From Mycolicibacterium austroafricanum (GTDB taxonomy: Bacteria; Actinomycetota; Actinomycetes; Mycobacteriales; Mycobacteriaceae): a DNA stretch of 64,000 bases. The stretch spans positions 83,010 through 147,009 of the forward strand of contig NZ_HG964453.1 in the NCBI RefSeq assembly GCF_000612725.1. The letters are read 5' to 3'. The notes beneath the pieces were generated by a model, which searched no databases, had not been told where the DNA came from, and saw only the letters and a program-made list of their open reading frames with translations. The position numbers and the translations under genes were made by a program. This document shows, one piece after another, positions 1 to 8,457 of this stretch; within the stretch, counting starts at the first letter, position 1, and every line of letters begins with the position of its first letter.

Positions 1-18
1 TGAAACAAGTGAATAGAG

Positions 19-134
19 TTACGGCGGTCCATAGCGGCAGGGAAACGCCCGGTCCCATCCCGAACCCGGAAGCTAAGCCTGCCAGCGCCGATGATACTAC
101 CCACACGGGTGGAAAAGTAGGACACCGCCGAACA
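19..134 (+). rRNA. rrf: 5S ribosomal RNA
   Basis: The segment begins TTACGGCGGTCCATAGCGGC and closes with the complementary ACACCGCCGAACA, giving the terminal helix of a 5S rRNA of about 115 nt. The internal CCCGAACCCGGAAGCTAAGC loop is the conserved 5S signature. The 23S gene should lie just left of the window. The following ogt-alkA pair matches the rRNA-operon neighbourhood I recall from M. tuberculosis. The exact 5' and 3' ends are estimated to within a few bases. Confidence 0.95.
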
Positions 135-145
135 CAAATTAAAGT

Positions 146-178
146 CCTGTGCCCCCCAATTCTATTGGGGGGCACAGG
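146..178 (+). terminator. rRNA operon terminator hairpin
   Basis: Positions 146-160 and 164-178 form a perfect 15-bp stem around a 3-nt TCT loop, with six consecutive C-G pairs in the middle. It starts 12 nt after the 5S gene. Only a weak T-rich tail follows, as is usual for mycobacterial terminators. It also lies before the 3' end of the convergent ogt gene, so it could serve both strands. Confidence 0.85.
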
Positions 179-199
179 CATTTGTGCGTTTCCGGCAAT

Positions 200-706
200 T
201 CAGTCGAATAGCGTAGGAATAGTCGGCGAGTTTTTTCGCTCCATTCCCAGCAACATTTTCTTTCGGTCCAATCCGCCGCCGTAACCCGTCAAACTCCCGT
301 TGGCGCCGATGACCCGATGGCATGGCACGACGATGCCGATCGGGTTGTGACCGTTGGCCAACCCGACCGCACGAAAGGCGCCGGGGGCGTCGATCTGCTG
401 AGCGATCTGACCGTAGGACCGCGTCTCGCCGTACGGGATGGTCAGCAGGGCTTCCCACACCCGGCGTTGGAACGCGGTTCCGGCCAGCTCGAGGTCGAGA
501 TCGAATTCTCGACGCTCCCCACGGAAGTATTCCTGCAGCTGCATGACCGCTTCGGGGAATGCGCTGTCGTCTTTCTCCCAGCCGGCGCGGTCGGGCTCGT
601 ACGTCTGGTCGACCATCCGAAGATGCTGCAACCGTCCTGTGCTGCCGGCGAGCGTCAGCAGCCCGACCGGGCTGTCCATCGTCCGGTATCGCATGTTGTC
701 CATCAT
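200..706 (-). CDS. ogt: methylated-DNA--protein-cysteine methyltransferase
   Basis: This 168-aa protein should remove O6-methyl groups from guanine by suicidal transfer to a cysteine. The active-site motif PCHRVIG is present with the acceptor Cys at about residue 129, followed by the GxLxGYGGGLDRK segment of the family. The N-terminal ribonuclease-like domain starts at MMDNMRYRTM. The start at 706 is favoured because its ATG overlaps the alkA stop (ATGA) and a GGGAG ribosome site lies just upstream. It would be translated with alkA as an alkylation-repair operon, the same order I recall for Rv1317c-Rv1316c. Confidence 0.93.
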   Translation of the reverse strand: MMDNMRYRTMDSPVGLLTLAGSTGRLQHLRMVDQTYEPDRAGWEKDDSAFPEAVMQLQEYFRGERREFDLDLELAGTAFQRRVWEALLTIPYGETRSYGQIAQQIDAPGAFRAVGLANGHNPIGIVVPCHRVIGANGSLTGYGGGLDRKKMLLGMERKNSPTIPTLFD

Positions 707-2190
707 TTCTCCCTCGGGGGCCACTGGTTCACGCTGTGGTCGAGTGCGGTCCAAAGGTGTTGAGTCGCGTAGGAGCGCCAGGGCCGCCACCTGTCGCTGT
801 GGTCGGCCAGCAGTCGCGGCGCGGTGGGTAACCCGGTCTGTTCGGCCGCCGTGATCACGCCCAGGTCGGTGACCGGGAACGCATCGGGATCTCCGAGCCC
901 GCGCATGGCGATCATCTCGGCCGACCACGGCCCGATGCCCGGCAGCGCCAGCAGCCGCTCGCGGGCGGCGTTCCAGTCGCACCCCGGGTCGAGGACCACG
1001 GTGCCTTCGGCCAGCGCCGTGACGAGTGCACCCAGAGAGCGTTGCCGCGCCTTCGGGAAGGCCAGATGACGAGGATCGATCTCGGAAAGCTCTGCCACGG
1101 AAGGGAACACGTGGGTCAACTGTCCTTCGGGATCGTCGACGCTCTGACCGTACGCCGCTGCGACGCGCCCGGCGTGCGTACGCGCGGCGGCCATCGACAC
1201 CTGCTGGCCGAGCACCACCCGCAACGCGAGTTCGTGTTCGTCAACGCAGCGGGGGATCCGCTGGCCCGGAGCCTTGGCGACCAGAGCGGCCAACCGGTCG
1301 TCAGCACTGAGCGCGTCCACGACCGCCTCCGGGTCGGCATCGAGGTCGAGCAGGCGCCGGCATCGCGCGATCGCCGCAGCGAGGTCGCGGAAGTCGTCGA
1401 CCACCAGGTGGCAGCGCACATGGTCAGGGTGCGGTGTCAGGCTGACGATGCCGTTTCCGCGCGGAAGGCGCAGCGTCCTGCGGTAGGCGCCGTCGCGCAC
1501 CTCCTCGACGCCGGGTACCGCGCTTGCGGCCAGGTGTCCGAACAGACCTTCAAACGCGAAGGGGGCACGCACAGGAAGTCGCAGCGACATAACGCCGGCG
1601 CCTGCGGTGTGGTCTCGCCCGAACCGTGCCCGAGCCCGGGTGCGCAGCATGCTCGGTGTCAGCGCGCACACGGTACGTATGGTCTCGTTGAACTGCCGGA
1701 TGCTGGAGAATCCCGCTGCGAATGCCACATCGCTGAACGGCATTTCGGTGGTTTCGATGAGTGTCCGCGCCATCTGCGTCCGCTGTGCGCGCGCCAGCGC
1801 CAGTGGGGTGGCCCCCACTTCCGCCTGCATCAGGCGTTCCAGCTGCCGCACCGTGTATCCGACCCGTGCCGCGAGACCGGTGACGCCCTCCCGGTCGACG
1901 GTTCCGTCGGTGATCAGGCGCATGGCGCGGGCAACCACATCTCCGCGCACGTTCCATTCGGGGGATCCGGGTGAGGCGTCCGGCCGGCACCGCTTGCACG
2001 CGCGGAAGCCGGCCCGCTGCGCCGCGGCCGCCGTGGGATAGAACCGCATGTTGCGCGCATACGGTGGCCGGACCGGGCAGCTGGGCCGGCAATAGATCCT
2101 GGTGGTGAGCACAGCGGTGACGAACCACCCGTCGAAGCGGGCGTCCTTGGACTGGACCGCCCGATAGCAGCGGTCGAAGTCGGTGTGCAT
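703..2190 (-). CDS. alkA: Ada-AlkA fusion: methyl-sensing regulator/DNA-3-methyladenine glycosylase
   Basis: This 495-aa protein joins three parts. Residues 1-75 form an Ada-type zinc/methylphosphotriester-sensing domain with C34, C38, C65 and C68. Residues about 80-185 form an AraC-type DNA-binding region. The rest is an AlkA glycosylase with the helix-hairpin-helix LPGIGPWSAEMIAMRGLGD and the following VTDLG that carries the catalytic Asp. It should sense methylated DNA phosphates, activate repair genes and excise alkylated bases. The AlkA part replaces the methyltransferase domain of E. coli Ada, whose activity is supplied by the overlapping downstream ogt. This architecture matches Rv1317c as I recall it. 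Confidence 0.92.
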   Translation of the reverse strand: MHTDFDRCYRAVQSKDARFDGWFVTAVLTTRIYCRPSCPVRPPYARNMRFYPTAAAAQRAGFRACKRCRPDASPGSPEWNVRGDVVARAMRLITDGTVDREGVTGLAARVGYTVRQLERLMQAEVGATPLALARAQRTQMARTLIETTEMPFSDVAFAAGFSSIRQFNETIRTVCALTPSMLRTRARARFGRDHTAGAGVMSLRLPVRAPFAFEGLFGHLAASAVPGVEEVRDGAYRRTLRLPRGNGIVSLTPHPDHVRCHLVVDDFRDLAAAIARCRRLLDLDADPEAVVDALSADDRLAALVAKAPGQRIPRCVDEHELALRVVLGQQVSMAAARTHAGRVAAAYGQSVDDPEGQLTHVFPSVAELSEIDPRHLAFPKARQRSLGALVTALAEGTVVLDPGCDWNAARERLLALPGIGPWSAEMIAMRGLGDPDAFPVTDLGVITAAEQTGLPTAPRLLADHSDRWRPWRSYATQHLWTALDHSVNQWPPREK

Positions 2191-2274
2191 GCCTCGACAA
2201 TTACACGCCGGAACCGACAGAACTGGCGGAAAAACGACATCGTCGTCGAGGCGCAGGACCGCCGGCCGAACGTG

Positions 2275-2874
2275 CTAGGGCGGGGTCTGGACGCTGGATA
2301 TGACCAGCTGCAGATAGGGGCGGTAGAGGTTCTCGCCGTCGAGGTGGCTGTTGAGGGTGATCCCGTCGTTGGCGGCCAGGACCACCCGGGCCAGTGTCTC
2401 GGCCTCGATGGTCAAGGTGCCGCCGATCCGCGCGACGTTCTTGCTGATGAATTCGCCCAGGGCGCGGACCGTCTCGCGTCGCTGGCCGGCCACGCTTTCC
2501 CGCGCCTCCGGGTTGCGCAGCAGATACAGCGTCAGCTCGTGGCCCAGGGCCGCCCGGTCGGGCCCGCTGCTCAACTGGCGCCACCGCTCGGCCAGCTCGT
2601 CGATATCGACGTCGCTGAGGCGATGGAAGGACATCATCACCTCGGCGAAGCCGTCGAGAAACCGCTGGCGCTGGCGGTCCACGACCGCAAGGAACAGCTT
2701 TTCCTTCGCGCCGAACTGGGAGTAGATGGCACCGCGTGTGAACCCTGCCGCCTCGGCGATCTCTTCGAGCGCGGCACCGGTCAAGCCCTTGCGGGCGAAC
2801 ACTTCCTCGGCGGCGTCCAGCAGGATCTGCCGGGTGTGCTCGGTACGGCGCTCTTTGGTCCAGCGTTCAGCCAC
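2275..2874 (-). CDS. TetR family transcriptional regulator
   Basis: This 199-aa protein has an N-terminal TetR helix-turn-helix (LEEIAEAAGFTRGAIYSQFG, about residues 35-55) and a variable ligand-binding C-terminus. The GTG at 2874 is preferred over an in-frame ATG at 2955. GGAGG lies 8 nt upstream of the GTG, and the ATG would place the start 77 nt inside the upstream gene. It sits 4 nt behind the hypothetical gene at 2879-3385, so the two form an operon divergent from the Rieske/P450 operon. I infer that it binds the twin ATACA-N4-TGTAT sites at 3428-3460 and represses both directions. The inducer is unknown. Confidence 0.88.
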   Translation of the reverse strand: MAERWTKERRTEHTRQILLDAAEEVFARKGLTGAALEEIAEAAGFTRGAIYSQFGAKEKLFLAVVDRQRQRFLDGFAEVMMSFHRLSDVDIDELAERWRQLSSGPDRAALGHELTLYLLRNPEARESVAGQRRETVRALGEFISKNVARIGGTLTIEAETLARVVLAANDGITLNSHLDGENLYRPYLQLVISSVQTPP

Positions 2875-2878
2875 GGGC

Positions 2879-3385
2879 TCATCCTCCCATCGCGGTCGGT
2901 GATCGGGCGGCGGTCCGATCGGCGCCGTGGGTGGGGTCCGCCCAGAAATGCTCACATTCTTCGACGGTGGTGGCCACGCCGATGGCGTGCAGCGCGTGCG
3001 TCTTGAATGACAGCGCGGCCGCGCCGAGTCTGTGCCTCACCGGCTGTAGTACGCGCGCAAGCTCATCATCGACCTGTTGGCCCCACAGCAGCAGCTGGGC
3101 GTGAGGCTCGAGTCCCGGGACGGCTGCCGATGTCCCCTCCGCTCCGAAGCCACCGATCGCTGTAACCACGGTACGAGTTTCTCGCTCCCGCCGGTGAAAC
3201 CGGTCATCGAGTTGCCCGGGGCCCTGGGTGCGGGCACCCAGGATGGCCAGGGCTCGTGAGTTGTCGGGGTCGTCGGTGAGTACGACGACGTCCCACCCGG
3301 CACGGCTGCGGTCGAACATCAGGCCGCCGGCATGACGAACGGCCTCCGAGACGCTGTCGGTGATCACGTCGACTCGATAGCCCAC
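2879..3385 (-). CDS. hypothetical protein, first gene of the tetR operon
   Basis: I do not recognise this 168-aa protein. The GTG start at 3385 has a strong GGGGAGGAG ribosome site 5 nt upstream. The sequence is soluble in character, with alternating beta/alpha elements (VGYRVDVITDSVSEAVRHAG, then WDVVVLTDD) that suggest a small alpha/beta fold, but no catalytic motif stands out. It ends 4 nt before the TetR gene and is read from the same operator region. A role tied to that regulator or to the divergent oxygenase operon is an inference only. Confidence 0.6.
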   Translation of the reverse strand: MGYRVDVITDSVSEAVRHAGGLMFDRSRAGWDVVVLTDDPDNSRALAILGARTQGPGQLDDRFHRRERETRTVVTAIGGFGAEGTSAAVPGLEPHAQLLLWGQQVDDELARVLQPVRHRLGAAALSFKTHALHAIGVATTVEECEHFWADPTHGADRTAARSPTAMGG

Positions 3386-3427
3386 GATCGCTCCTCCCCG
3401 TGACCCGAGTGGGTGATGCCACCACGT

Positions 3428-3460
3428 ATACATGGTTGTATCTAACATACACGTGTGTAT
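3428..3460. promoter_or_regulatory. twin 14-bp palindromic operators between tetR operon and Rieske operon
   Basis: Two copies of ATACA-N4-TGTAT occur at 3428-3441 and 3447-3460, with centres 19 bp apart. They lie between the divergent starts at 3385 (-) and 3584 (+). A plausible + strand promoter, TTGTAT (3436-3441) with TATATG (3458-3463) at a 16-nt spacing, runs straight through them, so a bound repressor would block it. The nearby TetR protein is the obvious candidate to bind. Confidence 0.72.
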
Positions 3461-3583
3461 ATGGTGAGTCCTGTCACAACTGAGGCTCGCGGCCCGCGGC
3501 ATCGCAACAGCGTGAGCCGGCAGGTCCTCGTCCGAAGGACGCCTCAGCAACGTGACCGACGCCGACAGAGGAGGACTCCCTTG

Positions 3584-4993
3584 ATGCCAGCAACCCGCCC
3601 CGGAGAGTGGCTCGATCCTGCTTCAGGTCTCGGCCTTGGTCTGGACGACGTCCAACCCGGAACGTTCAACATGACCATCTCCACGGACCGGTACACCTGC
3701 CCGGATTACGCTGCGCGCGAGCGGGGATCGATCTGGATGCGCACCTGGCAGATCGCAGGTCGCGTCGAGGACCTGCCCAAACCCGGCGACTGGAAGAAGT
3801 ACGAAATCCTCGACCAGTCATTCATCATCGTCCGCGGAAAGGACGATGTGTTGCGCGGTTTCGTCAACGCGTGCCGGCACCGCGGTAACGCGCTGTGCAC
3901 GACCGACACGGGCAACGCCAAGCGGGGTTTCCTGTGCCAGTACCACCTCTGGTCCTACGACCTCGAGGGGAAGTTGAAGGGCCTGCTGCGGGAAAACCTG
4001 GCCGGACCGATCGACAAGACCCAGAACTCGCTACTCCAGGTGTCGGTCGACACTTTCGCCGGCTTCATCTTCGTCAACCCGGATGTTGACGCCGCACCGC
4101 TGCGTGAGTACCTCGGCGAGGACGTGGTCAGTCTGCTGGAGCCCTACAACATCGAACAGTTCACCACTGTCATGGACGTCACCGAGGCCATCGAGTGCAA
4201 CTGGAAAGTTGTCATGGATGCCTTCGAAGAGGGCTACCACATCAACGGGATCCATCCCCAGTTGTTGCAGGTGCTGCACATCAATCCGAAGACTGCGCGG
4301 TATCGGTTCTTCGAAAACCACAGCGTCGCAATGGCTCCCTTCGAGGTGGTCGGCGCCGGCGTGCAGGATCAGGTCGCAGGGATCCTGGCTCTGCCCGAGA
4401 CCTTTCCCGGCACGGTCGCGGTGATTCCGCGCTTCCAGGAGCTGATCGCGCCGTACCAGGACAGCGACGGGAACGTGGCGTTCCCCGACGGCGTCACCGC
4501 CCGCGCGCTGCTGCAGCAGGCGACCCGCGAGGTGCTGACCGGTATGGGGCTCGACGTCAGCCGTCTGACCGACGATCAGATGGTCGACAACCAGGGCTGG
4601 GTGCTGTTCCCCAACTACTTCATGACCGTGCGTGCCGGTGAATGCCACGTCATCATGTCCGTACCGCATCCCGACGGCGATCCGAACCGGTGCATCTGGC
4701 ATGTGGCCAGCTACATGTATGTGCCCCAGGACTTCCGCGACGCCGTCCGGGCCGAGGCGCTCGTGGTGGACACCCCGGGCAGCTACAAGTACTTCGAGGC
4801 GCTCCAGCAGGACTACGAGCAGATGCCGCGTCAGCAGAAGGGTCTGCGCAACGACCGACTCGACCACATGTCGCTGGTCAAGGAGGAAGTCGTCATCGCG
4901 CACTACCACTCGGTGGTGGACCGCCACCTGGCTGACTCGGTAACCGCTGACACAGCACGGTCAACTTCATCATTGAAAGAGAGTAGAGATTGA
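3584..4993 (+). CDS. Rieske non-heme iron oxygenase, alpha subunit
   Basis: This 469-aa protein carries a Rieske [2Fe-2S] site at C97-x-H99 and C118-x2-H121. It then has a non-heme iron centre in MDAFEEGYHINGIHPQ, with H219 and H224 as likely ligands. This is the layout of ring-hydroxylating or demethylating oxygenase alpha subunits. The ATG at 3584 follows an AGAGGAGGA ribosome site; an in-frame TTG three bases earlier is also possible. No ferredoxin or reductase is encoded nearby, so electrons must come from elsewhere. It is the first gene of an operon with an NTF2-like protein, a P450 and an AhpD-like protein. The substrate is unknown. Confidence 0.88.
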   Translation: MPATRPGEWLDPASGLGLGLDDVQPGTFNMTISTDRYTCPDYAARERGSIWMRTWQIAGRVEDLPKPGDWKKYEILDQSFIIVRGKDDVLRGFVNACRHRGNALCTTDTGNAKRGFLCQYHLWSYDLEGKLKGLLRENLAGPIDKTQNSLLQVSVDTFAGFIFVNPDVDAAPLREYLGEDVVSLLEPYNIEQFTTVMDVTEAIECNWKVVMDAFEEGYHINGIHPQLLQVLHINPKTARYRFFENHSVAMAPFEVVGAGVQDQVAGILALPETFPGTVAVIPRFQELIAPYQDSDGNVAFPDGVTARALLQQATREVLTGMGLDVSRLTDDQMVDNQGWVLFPNYFMTVRAGECHVIMSVPHPDGDPNRCIWHVASYMYVPQDFRDAVRAEALVVDTPGSYKYFEALQQDYEQMPRQQKGLRNDRLDHMSLVKEEVVIAHYHSVVDRHLADSVTADTARSTSSLKESRD

Positions 4994-5472
4994 GCATCGA
5001 GGGCGGCATGACCACGATCGACGATGTCATCGGTGAGGCCACCGGGCGGTCGCGCGCGGTGCTGGAGTACAGCCAGACAATGAGCCGTCTGGTGAAAAGC
5101 GCCAAGGAGCCGGGATTCTCGGTGCACAGCTGGGCGCCGCTGGGCGAATTGGTCGCGATCGACGACTTCGTCCGGATCGGCCCGTTCAAAGAGGTGCAGA
5201 ACTGGGCCGAATACACCGAGTTCCTCACCGCCTGGGCCACATCCTCGGACTGGGAATGCTCGTTCAAGCGCATCAGTGAGGCGGGAGATGTCGTCTTCCT
5301 CGAACTGGAGGAGCGCAGTCGAATCGGTGACTTCAGCAGTGTCGTCAACAGCGCCTCGGTGTATGAATTCGACGCGGACAACAAGATTCGGTACATCGCC
5401 GTCTACCTCCAGATGCAGCTTCCCGACCCGGCCGCGCTGCCGAACTTTCAGAACGCCGGGGATGCTCAGTGA
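4990..5472 (+). CDS. NTF2-fold (SnoaL-like) protein
   Basis: This 160-aa protein has the composition of a cone-shaped NTF2/SnoaL-type fold, with a C-terminal sheet ending VYEFDADNKIRYIAVYLQM. It starts at TTG 4990, overlapping the Rieske stop and preceded by AGAGAG. An ATG at 5008 is the alternative. Proteins of this fold include small isomerases, dehydratases and epoxide hydrolases, and also the beta subunits of ring-hydroxylating oxygenases. Because it directly follows a Rieske alpha subunit it could be a diverged beta subunit, but I see no diagnostic motif. It is translationally coupled on both sides. Confidence 0.7.
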   Translation: MSIEGGMTTIDDVIGEATGRSRAVLEYSQTMSRLVKSAKEPGFSVHSWAPLGELVAIDDFVRIGPFKEVQNWAEYTEFLTAWATSSDWECSFKRISEAGDVVFLELEERSRIGDFSSVVNSASVYEFDADNKIRYIAVYLQMQLPDPAALPNFQNAGDAQ

Positions 5473-6749
5473 CGGAGCAACTTACACCGACCGACATCGA
5501 CGAGGTCGACTTCTTCACCGACAACACCGTGCTGCACGATCCGTACGGGTACCTGGCGGCGATGCGCAACGAGTGCCCGGTGCGTCGCGAGCGCCACCAC
5601 GACGTCGTGATGATCACCGGCTACGAGGAAGCCGTCGCTGTCTACAACGACAACGCGCGCTTCTCCTCGTGTACGGCGGTCACCGGACCGTTCCCCGGGT
5701 TCCCGGTTCCCCTCGTAGGTGACGACGTGTCGGGACTGATCGCCGAACACCGCGACAAGCTGCCCTTCAACGATCAGCTGCCGACCCTGGATCCGCCGCT
5801 GCACACCGATCATCGGGCCCTGCTGTCGCGGATGATCACGCCGAAACGCCTCAAGGAGAACGAGGAGTTCATGTGGCGGCTGGCGGACCGCCAGTACGAC
5901 GAGGCGCTCGCCGGTGGGCGTTGTGAATTCGTCGGCGAATTCGGCAACCCGTTCGCGATGCTCGTGATCGCCGACCTGCTCGGGGTGCCGGAGTCCGACC
6001 ACAACGACTTCAAGGACCAGCTCCTCACCTCCACCGGCACCATCGGCTCCAGCGGCGGCGACGCGATGCATCACTCGCCGCTGGAGTACCTGTACGGCAA
6101 GTTCACCGACTACATCACCGATCGCCGGGAGAACCCCCGCGACGACGTGCTGACCGGCCTGGCCTCGGCACTCTTCCCGGACGGCCGGACCCCGCCGGTG
6201 ATCGATGTCGTGTGTGTGGCGGCCAATCTCTTCGCGGCAGGGCAGGAAACCACCGTCCGCCTGCTCAGCACGGCGGTGATGATGATCGCCGAAGACCCTG
6301 CGCTGCAGGCGAAGCTGCGTGCCGACCGCAGCCTGATCCCCGGCTTCGTCGAGGAGGCGCTGCGGTTCGAGAGCCCGATCCGCGGCGACTTCCGGCTTTC
6401 CAAGGTGCCGGTGTCCGTCGGCGGTGTCGAGTTGCCGGCAGGGACCACGGTGATGCTGAACAACGCAGCCGCCAACCGGGACCCCCGCAGGTTCACCGAT
6501 CCCGACACCTTTGATCTGCAACGGCCGAATGCCAGGCAACACATCGCCTTCGGTCGCGGCGCGCACAGCTGCCCCGGCGCCCCACTCGCGCGCGCGGAAG
6601 CCAAGGTGAGCATCAACCGGTTGTTGGACCGAACTTCGGACATCTGGATCGACGAGGACAAGCACGGGCCGGTCGGTGCCAGGCGCTACAAGTACCTGCC
6701 GACGTTCATCCTGCGCGGGCTGACCCGCCTGCACATCGAGTTCTCGTAG
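5469..6749 (+). CDS. cytochrome P450
   Basis: This 426-aa protein is a standard bacterial class I P450. It has the I-helix AGQETT oxygen-activation motif, the K-helix EEALR (ExxR), and the heme-binding loop FGRGAHSCPGAPLAR with the thiolate Cys at residue 368. The GTG start overlaps the preceding stop (GTGA). It should hydroxylate a hydrophobic substrate using ferredoxin and reductase encoded elsewhere. Co-transcription with a Rieske oxygenase under TetR-type control points to oxidation of a xenobiotic or terpenoid-like compound, but the substrate cannot be read from the sequence. Confidence 0.92.
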   Translation: MTEQLTPTDIDEVDFFTDNTVLHDPYGYLAAMRNECPVRRERHHDVVMITGYEEAVAVYNDNARFSSCTAVTGPFPGFPVPLVGDDVSGLIAEHRDKLPFNDQLPTLDPPLHTDHRALLSRMITPKRLKENEEFMWRLADRQYDEALAGGRCEFVGEFGNPFAMLVIADLLGVPESDHNDFKDQLLTSTGTIGSSGGDAMHHSPLEYLYGKFTDYITDRRENPRDDVLTGLASALFPDGRTPPVIDVVCVAANLFAAGQETTVRLLSTAVMMIAEDPALQAKLRADRSLIPGFVEEALRFESPIRGDFRLSKVPVSVGGVELPAGTTVMLNNAAANRDPRRFTDPDTFDLQRPNARQHIAFGRGAHSCPGAPLARAEAKVSINRLLDRTSDIWIDEDKHGPVGARRYKYLPTFILRGLTRLHIEFS

Positions 6750-6814
6750 AGGTCGCCGAAGCAATGCCGTTTGAACCCCGGCCAAGTCATCCCCGTCAAC
6801 GGAGGACGCAGCAC

Positions 6815-7453
6815 ATGAATTCCACCGACGGCGCCGAGTCGCTCCTGGCACCGCTGACCGCCGCCGAATGGGGCGATGACGAGTACGCCGCGTTCGGCGC
6901 GCTACTGGGACTGCCGGGAGAAAAGGTGCCCCGGGCCGGCTCCGGTCATGCCGCCGACCCGCTCAAATTCGACATCATCGGCCTGCTCGCCCGCCACCCG
7001 AAGATGGCTCGGCGGTTCCTGACCTTCAACGGCTGGCTGCTGCAGCGCGGCGAATTGCCCTTGCGGCTGCGGGAATTGGCGATCCTGCGGATCGCGCATA
7101 CCCGCCGTTCCGCATTCTTCTGGGGTGAGCACACGAAGGTCGCCACCGAAGGCGGTGTGCCCGAGGCGGACATTGCTCGCCTCGCCGAGGGCAACGAGGC
7201 CTTCACCGGGGCCGACCGGTTGGTACTCGACGCCACCGATGAACTTCTGCATGACGGCCACGCCGAGCCCGCCACGTGGCACCGGCTCACCGACGAACTC
7301 GGAACCCACCAAGCGATGGAACTGATATTTGTCGTCGGCACCTACGCCATGTTGGCGATGGCCTTCGACACCTGGCGCCTCCCGCCGCCCGCCGGTAGCG
7401 CATCGCTACCCGAACCCCCGGCGGGCGTACCGCCCGGGGGTGGCACGCACTGA
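6815..7453 (+). CDS. carboxymuconolactone decarboxylase/AhpD-like family protein
   Basis: This 212-aa alpha-helical protein contains the family core RLRELAILRIAHTRRSAFFWGEHTKVA. The redox CxxC of true AhpD alkylhydroperoxidases is absent; the position reads SAFFWGEH. It therefore belongs to the cysteine-free branch, whose functions are mostly unknown. The ATG at 6815 is chosen because GGAGGA sits 8 nt upstream; a longer start at 6764 has no such site. It closes the Rieske/NTF2/P450 operon. The C-terminus is rich in Pro, Ala and Gly. Confidence 0.78.
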   Translation: MNSTDGAESLLAPLTAAEWGDDEYAAFGALLGLPGEKVPRAGSGHAADPLKFDIIGLLARHPKMARRFLTFNGWLLQRGELPLRLRELAILRIAHTRRSAFFWGEHTKVATEGGVPEADIARLAEGNEAFTGADRLVLDATDELLHDGHAEPATWHRLTDELGTHQAMELIFVVGTYAMLAMAFDTWRLPPPAGSASLPEPPAGVPPGGGTH

Positions 7454-7461
7454 ATCCCTGG

Positions 7462-8394
7462 TCAGGCTCCCCGGTGCACGGGCCCCAGTCGGTCGGCGAT
7501 CTGTTCGACCATCAACTCGACCTCGGTGAGCCGCGCCTGCACCCGCTCCGGCACCCACGCCAACGCGATTTCGGCTGGTGCCCAGGTGCTTTCGTCCAAC
7601 GGAATCAGCTTGAACTCCGGCGGCGAGAAGATCTTGCCGATGAAGGAGTCGGGGGCATAGCTGACCACCGCGACCAGATGTCGGTTGAACACCTGCGTCG
7701 CCATCTCGACCTCCCCGCCACGCTGGTTGGTGGTCCGGACGATGCGGTGGACGCCCTTGCGATTGAGGCCACGCGTGAGACCTGCCAGCACCACCGGGTT
7801 GGGTCGCGCGACGTCGATGGCCACCTCGCGGTCGCGCAGTTCCTCGATGGACACCAGGTCCTTGGCGGCCAACGGGTCGTCGAAGCGGACCGCGATACCG
7901 CCCTGGTAGCTGGCCACAACCTTGTACCGGAGCCGTTTGTCGTCGGCGGGCAGATGGATCAGACCCAGTTCGGCCTGCCCGGCGATGAGCTTGGCGGTGA
8001 CCTCGGCGGCCGACCCCGGCACACTGAACTCAGTCGGGACCGGCAGGCTTGCGATCGCGGCCTCGAGCTCACCGAGCAGATCTGACGGCGCATAGGCGGT
8101 CGCGCTCACCCGGACCGGCGCCAACCCGCGCACCGCCTGCGTTGCCACAGCCTTGAATTCCTCGACCTGCCTCAGGATCTCCCGTGCCGGACCCACCAAA
8201 CGCTGCCCGAGCGGAGTGAGCCGGACGTCGTGGTAGCCGCGCTCGAACAGCGGTCCGCCGAGCTCCTTCTCCAGCAGTTTGATCTGCTTGCTCAGCGGCG
8301 GCGGCGTGATCATCAACTTGTCGGCCGCACGCTTGAAGTGCAGTTCGTCTGCGACGGCGACGAAGTACCTGAGCCTGGTGAAGTCGATGTCCAT
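7462..8394 (-). CDS. LysR family transcriptional regulator
   Basis: This 310-aa protein opens with the LysR winged helix-turn-helix (FTRLRYFVAVADELHFKRAA, then ITPPPLSKQIKLLEKELG). A substrate-binding domain from about residue 90 to 300 senses a small effector. It lies 63 bp downstream of the CoA-transferase gene and reads the same way, so it may be the last gene of that operon or have its own promoter. It is convergent with the P450 operon. It probably controls the CoA-transferase/acyl-CoA dehydrogenase genes; the effector is unknown. Confidence 0.9.
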   Translation of the reverse strand: MDIDFTRLRYFVAVADELHFKRAADKLMITPPPLSKQIKLLEKELGGPLFERGYHDVRLTPLGQRLVGPAREILRQVEEFKAVATQAVRGLAPVRVSATAYAPSDLLGELEAAIASLPVPTEFSVPGSAAEVTAKLIAGQAELGLIHLPADDKRLRYKVVASYQGGIAVRFDDPLAAKDLVSIEELRDREVAIDVARPNPVVLAGLTRGLNRKGVHRIVRTTNQRGGEVEMATQVFNRHLVAVVSYAPDSFIGKIFSPPEFKLIPLDESTWAPAEIALAWVPERVQARLTEVELMVEQIADRLGPVHRGA

Positions 8395-8457
8395 ACCTGC
8401 CGCATCCGAACGTGGTGGCCGTGCCCACCCGATACAGGGTGATGCTACGAGATCGAC

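Noticed and set aside
4990..5472. Naming this gene as a ring-hydroxylating oxygenase beta subunit
   Set aside because: The NTF2-like fold and position fit, but no beta-subunit-specific motif is visible, so the call stays at fold level.
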